From CAZOOK01 sp964581385 (GTDB lineage: Bacteria; Pseudomonadota; Gammaproteobacteria; Nevskiales; Nevskiaceae): a DNA stretch of 64,000 nucleotides. The stretch covers positions 62,001 through 126,000 of the forward strand of contig CAZOOK010000002.1 of assembly GCA_964581385.1 (NCBI GenBank), read 5' to 3'. The notes under the pieces were generated by a model. That model saw only the letters and a program-made list of their open reading frames with translations, ran no database searches and was not told where the DNA came from. A program made the position numbers and the translations under genes. Positions 45,549-52,372 of this stretch are shown here, piece after piece. The first letter of the stretch is position 1, and each line of letters starts with the position of its first letter.

Positions 45549-46397
45549 ATGTCAGGTTCACGCTCCGTCGGCAAGCCCGCCGAGGATTTCGCCGAGTTCG
45601 GCTTCATCGGCCCTTTCAAAGCGGTCGATGAAGCAGAATTGGACGGCATCGCCAGTACCTTGCTTCGCGAACTCGCGCAAACATCCTCCGCGCTCAGCAC
45701 GCAACGCAATCGCCATCTGGATTGGGAGGAGATACGCTGCTTGACGGCGACGGAAGCGATTGCGGACAAGGCAGAGCAACTGCTGGAACCTCATCTGGTG
45801 TTATGGCGCACGAATTTTTTCGTCCACCAGCCCGGCGAAGGCATACGCTGGCATCACGATGAATATAAATCCTTGCTGGCGGATACCTCAAAACAGCTAT
45901 CGATTCAACTCGCCATCACTGCGGCAACGGAAGAGAATTGCCTCATTCTGTTTCCCGGAAGCCATGCCATGACGCATGCCGAACTCGCCGGTCAGGGATT
46001 TCATGTGATCCCGGGCACCGACAACAATCTGGGCGGAACGAATTTCTGGCGCGATCCTACCGGGAGTGCCCATCTCGTGAAAATGGTGTTACGGCCAGGG
46101 GAATTCTTTATTTTCCACCCCCGTCTGCTTCATGCATCCTATGACCTCGTCGGCCCGCCGGACGTTGACTCTGCCACAGGTTCTCCGCAATTAGAGGCGA
46201 TCCCGCGCATCGGGTTAACGCTACGCGTTACCGTGCGGCAAAACGAAGTATTTCCCGCGGCCTTCGCCGACACTCAAGCGCGCGGTGATCATTGCGTACC
46301 ACTGCGGGAACCGCAGAACTATTTGAGCTATGCGGCGGCTGAGTTACGGCAACAATTCGGCAAGATTCGAGGGCTGTTGAAACGTGCGATTGCGTAG
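45549..46397 (+). CDS. phytanoyl-CoA dioxygenase (PhyH) family protein
   Basis: Fe(II)/2-oxoglutarate-dependent oxygenase (282 aa). The iron facial triad can be read as His102 and Asp104 (in IRWHHDEYKS) plus a distal His (His190 or His195 in FIFHPRLLHAS), with Arg226 (GLTLRVTV) for 2-oxoglutarate. Many PhyH proteins in such contexts hydroxylate amino acids, acyl chains or natural products. It starts 60 bp after the SDR gene on the same strand. Confidence 0.88.
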   Translation: MSGSRSVGKPAEDFAEFGFIGPFKAVDEAELDGIASTLLRELAQTSSALSTQRNRHLDWEEIRCLTATEAIADKAEQLLEPHLVLWRTNFFVHQPGEGIRWHHDEYKSLLADTSKQLSIQLAITAATEENCLILFPGSHAMTHAELAGQGFHVIPGTDNNLGGTNFWRDPTGSAHLVKMVLRPGEFFIFHPRLLHASYDLVGPPDVDSATGSPQLEAIPRIGLTLRVTVRQNEVFPAAFADTQARGDHCVPLREPQNYLSYAAAELRQQFGKIRGLLKRAIA

Positions 46398-46537
46398 TCG
46401 ATCTTCCCACGCGCGAAACGGGCATATTGCACAAATTTCGAGCTTCATCGTGGCTTCAGACCGTCATCCATCCGGACTTTCATGTCCCGGAATGGAGGTT
46501 CCACTCGGTATTTCCATATCCCATTGGAAAACCTATG

Positions 46538-47305
46538 CTACAGAGCCGTAGCGACAATGAACAATTTAGGGCTAAAAACCCCAAAAACAACTGTAAAAGG
46601 TGGCGTCAACAACAAATTCGCGATGGCGAAGGCCAGCTTGGAATCAGGACCGATTAACAGGCCGCAAAAGCTGAAATGTTCAATTTTAAAATGGGGTGCA
46701 AGCACTTTCTCATAAGCGCTTTTAGTTCCAAGCGGTAGCAACCCCCATTCATTACGATCAAGCACACACATCATGAATAACGCAGGATTCAGCTTGTTGG
46801 GCTCGAATATCAGTAGTTTTCCGCAAGGTTTTAACACCCTATGTACTTCGTCGAGCACGCTCTCGATATCTTCCAAGTGATGAATTACATCAACCATCAC
46901 GACCTTATCGAATGCCGCACTGTCAAAACTCAGTACCCCGGCGCCTACCTCCAGAGCGGTCACATTCTGCAACCGCAACGTCTCGACCGCACTTAAAGCA
47001 ATGTCGATTAAGGGCTTTGAGACATCTGCCCCAACTACCGTTTTGCATAACTTCGCCAAGCGGACCAAGAACATTCCGGAGCCACACCCTAAATCGAGGA
47101 CGTCATCTCCCTCAGCAATGTAAGGCCTAACATTTGCAGCGAAATGCCTTTCGATATTGTCGGAGTTCGCTTCTTTCAATGGATCGAATCTTTTTTCCTT
47201 GCCCCACAAGCCGCGCCTAGCCGTTCCGGAGACCAGATCAGCATAAAACCGTTTGGCCTCGTCGGTCGATGGCGCCTTGAATATCTTATTTAGAAAATTC
47301 GTCAA
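46538..47305 (-). CDS. class I SAM-dependent methyltransferase (AT-rich)
   Basis: Methyltransferase (255 aa). Motif I is VLDLGCGSGMFLVRLA, with GADVSKPLIDIAL, KVVMVDVIHHLEDI and CGKLLIFEPNKLNP. The last 60 residues contain two hydrophobic stretches (ALFMMCVLDR and the C-terminal FVFGVF-like end), which suggests membrane association. Base composition is clearly more AT-rich than the neighbours, and the gene is convergent with the PhyH gene. Both fit horizontal acquisition. Substrate unknown, possibly a lipid or glycan intermediate. Confidence 0.85.
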   Translation of the reverse strand: MTNFLNKIFKAPSTDEAKRFYADLVSGTARRGLWGKEKRFDPLKEANSDNIERHFAANVRPYIAEGDDVLDLGCGSGMFLVRLAKLCKTVVGADVSKPLIDIALSAVETLRLQNVTALEVGAGVLSFDSAAFDKVVMVDVIHHLEDIESVLDEVHRVLKPCGKLLIFEPNKLNPALFMMCVLDRNEWGLLPLGTKSAYEKVLAPHFKIEHFSFCGLLIGPDSKLAFAIANLLLTPPFTVVFGVFSPKLFIVATAL

Positions 47306-47465
47306 TGAATTTCCACCGCTTTCAGTTTCAGAAAGTTAGAATTGCAATGTGGTTGCACAATCTGCAAATGCAGCCTTTGCGAATTTTACAGAAACCACCA
47401 CGAACCCCCGCAAACAAGAATCTTTTCACCGCCGCAAATATATTCGGAGCACATGGGGTTGAAGG

Positions 47466-48026
47466 ATGTCCTCAGACTCACGGAGTGTAAGCGTTGCCAT
47501 TGCTACCACTCACATGCGACATGATTCCCACCAACTCGTGACAACCGGCATTTCGGACAACCCCGTCCCTGCCAGACGTCTATTCCATCTCCCCGCTAAT
47601 GCATTGAGCGCCTTGCTGAATCAGCGCGGATTGGTAATTTCACTCGTCGAGGACCATGCGGACATCCCCGGCAGTTATTGGGGCGCGCCGGAGGCCGGGC
47701 TTATCGGCAACCGGTTGTACGCACGCCGGGATACCCCAGTGCATTCTGTGCTCCACACCGCATGTCATTGGATCTGCATGGATGAAGCATGTCGCGCCAT
47801 CGCACATACCAGCGCAGGAGGCGATGATCTCGAAGAAGCGGCGGTTTGTTACTTGCAGTGCCTGCTTGCGGACGAAGTTGCCGGATATAGCCGCAGTCGC
47901 TTATTCAATGACATGGACGCGTGGGGCTACAGCTTCCGCCTGGGCTCGGCGCGCGCGTGGTTCGAAAATGACGCGGACGATGCGCGATCGTGGCTGTCGG
48001 TGCGGGCGCTGTTACCGCTCCCATGA
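47466..48026 (+). CDS. conserved hypothetical protein with HTACH motif
   Basis: 186-aa protein not assigned to a named family. Conserved-looking blocks are DIPGSYWGAPEAGLIGNRLY, HSVLHTACHWICMDEACR, EEAAVCYLQCLLADE and DMDAWGYSFRLGSARAWF. The HTACH motif (97-101) followed by Glu123/Glu124 has the spacing of a zincin-like helix pair, but the catalytic Glu of HExxH is Thr. From memory, relatives in Xanthomonadales have HExCH at this place. No signal peptide. A start at 47514 is also possible. Confidence 0.7.
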   Translation: MSSDSRSVSVAIATTHMRHDSHQLVTTGISDNPVPARRLFHLPANALSALLNQRGLVISLVEDHADIPGSYWGAPEAGLIGNRLYARRDTPVHSVLHTACHWICMDEACRAIAHTSAGGDDLEEAAVCYLQCLLADEVAGYSRSRLFNDMDAWGYSFRLGSARAWFENDADDARSWLSVRALLPLP

Positions 48027-48167
48027 AAACACCCCTTCGGTCACAGCATCATTCAGGTTAGGTTAAGCCCGAACCGGGCAACCTACGTCGGTCGTCCGCC
48101 CTCCCCGACTCCCCTGCCGAAGCGGGCGACTTGCTGCAAGCTGTGTCCTTTCCCCGAGGCACAGTCG

Positions 48168-48194
48168 CCGCCCGGTTGTCCCCTAACCGGGCGG
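48168..48194. repeat. perfect 10-bp inverted repeat upstream of the gpmA terminator
   Basis: CCGCCCGGTT (48168-48177) pairs with AACCGGGCGG (48185-48194) across a 7-nt loop. It lies in the 255-bp convergent spacer between the HTACH protein and gpmA, which otherwise holds no ORF. A further small stem is at about 48212-48228. There is no T-run directly after, so its role is unclear. It may be a Rho-dependent 3' end or part of a small RNA that ends at the next terminator. Confidence 0.5.
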
Positions 48195-48236
48195 CACTCT
48201 GAATTAGAATAGCCGATGGATTCGGCTGATCGCACT

Positions 48237-48272
48237 AAAAAAGGCCGCACTCCGTAGGGGTGTGGCCTTTTT
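48237..48272. terminator. bidirectional intrinsic terminator between gpmA and the HTACH gene
   Basis: Stem AAGGCCGCACTC/GGGTGTGGCCTT flanked by A6 on the left and T5 on the right, so it can terminate both gpmA (minus) and transcripts arriving from the left (plus). It lies 10 bp past the gpmA stop. Confidence 0.9.
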
Positions 48273-48281
48273 GCTTTCCGC

Positions 48282-49034
48282 TCAGCCCTTTTTCTTCGCC
48301 TGATTGGCGACTGCTTCGGCCGCACGTTTGGCCGCTTCCGGATCGCCGAGGTAGCGGTAGCGCTTTACCTTTAATTCGTCGTTCAATTCGAACAGCAGCG
48401 GAATCGCGGTCGGGATATTGAGTTCGAGAATCTCTTTTTCCGACACGTTGTTGAGGTATTTATATAACGCGCGCAGGGAGTTGCCATGCGCCGTCACCAG
48501 AACGGTCTGACCAGCCTTGAGCTGTGGCGCAATCGCGTCGTGCCAATATGGCAGCACGCGCTCGAGCGTGGTTTTCAGCGATTCGGTCGCCGGCAACACG
48601 TTGGCATCGAGTTTGGCGTAGCGCGGATCGTTGCGCGGATGGCCGGGATCGCTCTCCGCCATCGGCGGCGGCGGTACGTCGTAGCTGCGACGCCAGATCT
48701 TGACCTGTTCCTCGCCGTGCCTGGCAGTGGTTTCGGCCTTGTCCAGCCCTTGCAGCGCGCCATAGTGCCGTTCGTTGAGCCGCCACGTCTTCTCGACTGG
48801 AATCCAGACTTGGTCCATCTCTTCGAGCGCGGTGTACAGCGTGCGGATCGCGCGCTTGAGTACGGAGGTGTGCGCGACATCGAAGCACAGACCTTCCTCC
48901 TTCATCAGCTTGCCGGCGGCGACCGCTTCCAGGCGCCCTGCTTCGGTGATATCGACGTCCACCCAGCCGGTGAAACGATTATCGAGGTTCCACTGGCTCT
49001 GGCCGTGGCGCAGCAGCACAAGTTTCTTGCTCAT
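48282..49034 (-). CDS. gpmA: 2,3-bisphosphoglycerate-dependent phosphoglycerate mutase
   Basis: Glycolytic mutase (250 aa) converting 3- to 2-phosphoglycerate. The phosphohistidine motif LLRHGQSQWNLDNRFTGW is near the N-terminus. LNERHYGALQGLDKAET and the second catalytic His in VTAHGNSLRAL are present. Length equals that of E. coli GpmA. The C-terminus has an Ala/Lys-rich extension. The ATG at 49034 was chosen over the upstream extension because the family begins with KLVLLRHG. Confidence 0.97.
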   Translation of the reverse strand: MSKKLVLLRHGQSQWNLDNRFTGWVDVDITEAGRLEAVAAGKLMKEEGLCFDVAHTSVLKRAIRTLYTALEEMDQVWIPVEKTWRLNERHYGALQGLDKAETTARHGEEQVKIWRRSYDVPPPPMAESDPGHPRNDPRYAKLDANVLPATESLKTTLERVLPYWHDAIAPQLKAGQTVLVTAHGNSLRALYKYLNNVSEKEILELNIPTAIPLLFELNDELKVKRYRYLGDPEAAKRAAEAVANQAKKKG

Positions 49035-49150
49035 TAACTTTCTCTTTTCGATCAATTGAACAGTGCTAAAAAATACTACTTTTCGTTCTGCAAACCGTCG
49101 TGCGTCCGACTTCGACAATCCATACGCGATCGGCCATATCCGCTTCTTCG

Positions 49151-49681
49151 CTAACCATCACTGCGATAGCTGTTCTTCACCCGCACATAGTGTTGGGCGG
49201 AGTATTTGAGATTGTCGATCTCGTCCGGCGTGAGCGGTCGCGCTTTCTGCACCGGCGAACCCAGATAAAGATAGCCGGACAACAACCGTTTGCCGGGCGG
49301 TACGAAGCTGCCGGCGGCGAGCATCACGTCGTCCTCGATAACGACCTTGTCGAGCACCGTGGCCTGCATGCCGATCAGCACGCGATTGCCGATGGTGCAG
49401 GCATGCAGCACGGCGGCGTGCCCGATTGTCACGTCATCACCGATCAGCAAGGGAACACCGCCGGGCGTGTATGGCCCATCATGCGTGACGTGCAGGATGG
49501 CGCCGTCCTGCACGTTGCTGCGGCAACCAATGACAATGCGGTTGACGTCGCCGCGCAGCACCGCCATCGGCCATACCGAGCTGTCGTCGCCGAGCACGAC
49601 GTCGCCGATGACGCAGCTCTGCTCGTCAACGTAGACATTCGCTCCGAGTCGCGGCGCGATGTTGCGGTAAGTGCGGATCAT
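49151..49681 (-). CDS. yrdA: gamma carbonic anhydrase family protein
   Basis: Left-handed beta-helix protein (176 aa) of the gamma-CA/YrdA family. Hexapeptide repeats run from VIGDVVLGDDSSVWPMAVLRGD through VTIGHAAVLHACTIGNRVLIGMQATVLD. Zinc-ligand His residues can be seen in ILHVTHDG and GHAAVLHAC. Enzymatic activity of YrdA homologues is not firmly established. The start codon lies 5 bp after the hydrolase-like gene stop, so the two form an operon. Confidence 0.92.
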   Translation of the reverse strand: MIRTYRNIAPRLGANVYVDEQSCVIGDVVLGDDSSVWPMAVLRGDVNRIVIGCRSNVQDGAILHVTHDGPYTPGGVPLLIGDDVTIGHAAVLHACTIGNRVLIGMQATVLDKVVIEDDVMLAAGSFVPPGKRLLSGYLYLGSPVQKARPLTPDEIDNLKYSAQHYVRVKNSYRSDG

Positions 49682-49686
49682 TGCGT

Positions 49687-50568
49687 TTATTGCGTTGTAC
49701 CGGCCGGCGCCGCCGTGCCAGTGACGCGCCGCACGAAATCGACGATGTTCGGCAGCACATCCGCGCGCGTACGCCAAGTATCCGACAGGCTGTTCAGTAC
49801 CCAGCGGTTGTCGAGATCCGGATAGATCACCGTCTCCACCGCGCCACCCGCGTTCTGGATGTGCTGCGCGAGGCTGCGGGTGTTCTTCACCGGCACCACG
49901 GTGTCGACTTCGCCGTGGATCAGCAGCATCGGCGGATTACTGCCATCGACCCACAGCACCGGCTGCGTGCGGTTGTACTGATCCGGCGAGCCGAAGATCG
50001 CACGCAGCGTCGGATCGACGATCGGCAGGAAATCGTAGGGACCCGCCAGCCCGATCATGCCTTTCACCCAGGCGCGCGAACCGCCGGCGGCCTGCAAGAA
50101 TACCGGATCGAGGGTCAGCATCGCCGCGTTATAGGCGCCGGCTTCATGTCCCATGAGGACGATGCCGTCGGCATCGCCGCCATAGGTGGCGATGTTCGCG
50201 TGCACCCAAGCCACGGCCTTCGCGGAATCCTGCACGAAGGTCGGATAGAGCGCCGGTGGATAGGTGCGGTAATCGGGAATGACTGCGACGAAACCCTGCG
50301 ATGCCAATGCCTGGCCGACGAACAGGTAGTCCTCTTTAGGCTTGGTCTGGTCACTCTGCCAGCGGCCCCCATAAAGGAAGATCACGACCGGCGCCTTGTG
50401 CGCGTGCTCCGGCGTATAGACATCCAATTTCAGCCCGGTGGTGTTGTCGAACGCGATGTTCGTCGCCGCGGCATAGCCGCTCTTCGGCGTAAGCGTGTTG
50501 AGCATGGCGGGATTCGAGCAACCTGTGAGAATCAGCAGGCACAAAACAAAGGCGGGCACGCGTTGCAC
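49687..50568 (-). CDS. alpha/beta-hydrolase-fold lipoprotein, probably catalytically inactive
   Basis: Lipoprotein (293 aa, lipobox LILTGC) with the carboxylesterase/BD-FAE-like fold (APVVIFLYGGRW, VAVIPDYRTYP, LLIHGEVDTVVP). The nucleophile elbow, normally Gly-His-Ser-Ala-Gly, reads GHEAG, with Glu142 replacing the catalytic Ser. The catalytic His site near YPDLDNRW appears to be Asn254. The acid Asp222 is kept. Two triad positions are therefore lost, so a binding or structural role is more likely than esterase activity. It is co-transcribed with yrdA. Confidence 0.85.
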   Translation of the reverse strand: MQRVPAFVLCLLILTGCSNPAMLNTLTPKSGYAAATNIAFDNTTGLKLDVYTPEHAHKAPVVIFLYGGRWQSDQTKPKEDYLFVGQALASQGFVAVIPDYRTYPPALYPTFVQDSAKAVAWVHANIATYGGDADGIVLMGHEAGAYNAAMLTLDPVFLQAAGGSRAWVKGMIGLAGPYDFLPIVDPTLRAIFGSPDQYNRTQPVLWVDGSNPPMLLIHGEVDTVVPVKNTRSLAQHIQNAGGAVETVIYPDLDNRWVLNSLSDTWRTRADVLPNIVDFVRRVTGTAAPAGTTQ

Positions 50569-50668
50569 TGGCGGAACTCCTTGGGAAATCGGGGTGCTAC
50601 TATCGATAGAATCAGCAACTCGGGACAGATTCGGGGCAAAGTTTATCGCGAGATAGGGGAGAAATATC

Positions 50669-51244
50669 GTGGCATCGACCGTCGTCCTCGTTATTCTGGT
50701 AGCGACACTGCTTTACGCGATCCTCATTTTCAACGGACTGGTTGCGCTGAAACACTCGATCAGCAAGGCCTGGAGCAATATCGACGTGTTGCTCAAGCAG
50801 CGGCATGACGAGCTGCCCAAGTTGGTCGAAACCTGCAAGCAGTACATGCAATTCGAGCGCGACACGCTGGAAAAAGTCATGGCCGCGCGCTCGATGCTGC
50901 AGGCGGCGCGCGAAAAAAACGACGTGCGCGGCGTCGGCGCCGCCGAGGCGCAGGTGCGTCTGGGACTGAGCGGCATCGTCGCCACCGCCGAGGCTTATCC
51001 GGAACTCAAATCCAATCAGTCAATACAGCAACTGCTGGCGCGCATCACCAGCCTGGAAAACCAGCTCAGCGACCGGCGCGAGTTCTACAACGAGTACGTC
51101 AACTCCAACAACGTGCGCATCGAACAGTTTCCGGACACCTTTATCGCGCGGATGTTTGGTTTCAAGCCAGCTGCGCTGCTGGAATTCAGCGAGGAGGAAA
51201 AGCGCGACGTGGATATGCGTGCGCTGTTCCAGCAACGCAACTGA
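50669..51244 (+). CDS. lemA: LemA family protein
   Basis: Membrane-anchored helical protein (191 aa). One N-terminal membrane helix is followed by the family signature WSNIDVLLKQRHDELPKLVETCKQYM and a coiled-coil body ending NNVRIEQFPDTFIARMFGFKP. LemA function is not defined in most bacteria. It starts with GTG (AGGGGA ribosome site) and is followed 1 bp later by a GIDE-domain gene, a pairing seen in other bacteria. Confidence 0.93.
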   Translation: MASTVVLVILVATLLYAILIFNGLVALKHSISKAWSNIDVLLKQRHDELPKLVETCKQYMQFERDTLEKVMAARSMLQAAREKNDVRGVGAAEAQVRLGLSGIVATAEAYPELKSNQSIQQLLARITSLENQLSDRREFYNEYVNSNNVRIEQFPDTFIARMFGFKPAALLEFSEEEKRDVDMRALFQQRN

Positions 51245-51245
51245 A

Positions 51246-52157
51246 GTGCTGTTGCTACACGACGCGCCGCCGGGCGTTTTCCATGCACTGATCGCCGTGG
51301 CCGCCACCGGCGTGCTGGCGGCGCTGGGTGCGACATTCGTGCTCCTGCGCCGGGCGCGCCATGTCGAAGATTTACCGGTTTCGCGCATCCGCTCCGCCGC
51401 ACAAGGTTACGTCGCGCTCGAAGGCCATGCGCGGATGATGCCGGGGCCGGAGATCATCAGCCCGCTGAGCCGCAGCCGCTGTGTATGGTGGCACTACGCG
51501 ATTCACGAGCGGGGCACATCCGCCAGCGGCCGCACAACCGAATGGATCGAGATCGAGTCCGGCACCAGCGACGATCTGTTCTTTATCGTCGACACTACCG
51601 GGAATTGCATCGTCGATCCCGAACACGCGGATATCAAGCCTGGCATCGCGCGGCGCTGGCGGGGAGATTTCCCGCGTCCACAAAGGATTCCGCCGCGTAC
51701 GCCGTGGTTGAATTTCGGCCGCTACCACTATCACGAACGCCTCGTGCCGGTTGGCGAATATCTGTATGCATCCGGCTGGTTCCGCACGCTGGCAGCACAG
51801 TACGAGTTCGACGAAGCGCGTGACCTGACCGAGCTGCTCACCGAATGGAAACGCGATCGCCGCGAACTGCTGCGTCGCTTCGACAGCAATCACGATGGCA
51901 CGATCGATTCCGGAGAGTGGGAACAGGCGCGGCGCGCAGCGCTCGAAGAGGTGCGCCGGCAACAGCTCGATCACGCGGTCGACCCTGACCTCAGCGTGCT
52001 CAGCGCGCCACCGGATGGGCGGCCTTACCTGCTGTCCGCCGCCGCCAGGGAATATCTGGCGAGCCGTTACACACTCCTTGCAATCGGCTGCCTTGTGCTT
52101 TGCGCCGCGGCGATTGCCCTCATGGCGTGGCTGCTGCGCCTGCGCGGGTCATTCTGA
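51246..52157 (+). CDS. GIDE-domain (E3 ligase-like) membrane protein with EF-hand insert
   Basis: Membrane protein (303 aa) with an N-terminal helix (about residues 10-35) and a C-terminal helix near the end (YTLLAIGCLVLCAAAIALMAWLL). Between them is a domain like the bacterial GIDE/MULAN side domain (GYVALEGHARMMPGPEIISPLSRSRCVWWHY, VPVGEYLYASGWF). A single EF-hand loop DSNHDGTIDSGE is inserted at about residues 217-228. No RING domain is present, so it is not itself a ubiquitin ligase. The start GTG lies 1 bp after the lemA stop. Confidence 0.85.
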   Translation: MLLLHDAPPGVFHALIAVAATGVLAALGATFVLLRRARHVEDLPVSRIRSAAQGYVALEGHARMMPGPEIISPLSRSRCVWWHYAIHERGTSASGRTTEWIEIESGTSDDLFFIVDTTGNCIVDPEHADIKPGIARRWRGDFPRPQRIPPRTPWLNFGRYHYHERLVPVGEYLYASGWFRTLAAQYEFDEARDLTELLTEWKRDRRELLRRFDSNHDGTIDSGEWEQARRAALEEVRRQQLDHAVDPDLSVLSAPPDGRPYLLSAAAREYLASRYTLLAIGCLVLCAAAIALMAWLLRLRGSF

Positions 52158-52161
52158 GAAA

Positions 52162-52295
52162 CTGTCCAAAAAATTAATGCGCTCAACATCTTGCGTTCTT
52201 GCGGCGCTCGAAATCCTCATTTACCGCTCGTAAGCGCCGGTTTATCGGCTCCGGCGGCACGAAAACTGGCTTCGCACACGACCATTTTGGGACAG
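52162..52295. repeat. 134-bp element with imperfect terminal inverted repeats (MITE-like)
   Basis: CTGTCCAAAA at 52162-52171 is mirrored by TTTTGGGACAG at 52285-52295 (one inserted base). The interior is noncoding and includes a CGCCGG/CCGGCG stem. It starts 5 bp after the GIDE gene and precedes prlC. Together these suggest a short non-autonomous element of a different type from those at 8168 and 23197. Confidence 0.6.
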
Positions 52296-52372
52296 GCTCT
52301 GACCGGCGTCGCTCGCAGTGCGGCCCAAGGCGCGCCAAAATAGCGAACAATTATTTTCAGGCTGCCCAGTCC

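Noticed and set aside
39490..48026. Genomic island with integrase and attachment sites
   Set aside because: No integrase, tRNA gene, direct-repeat boundary or phage gene is visible. Only composition and gene content suggest accessory DNA.
48100..48240. Possible 6S, 4.5S or RNase P RNA
   Set aside because: I compared it by memory with the conserved cores of these RNAs and found no match. It is left as an unassigned structured spacer.
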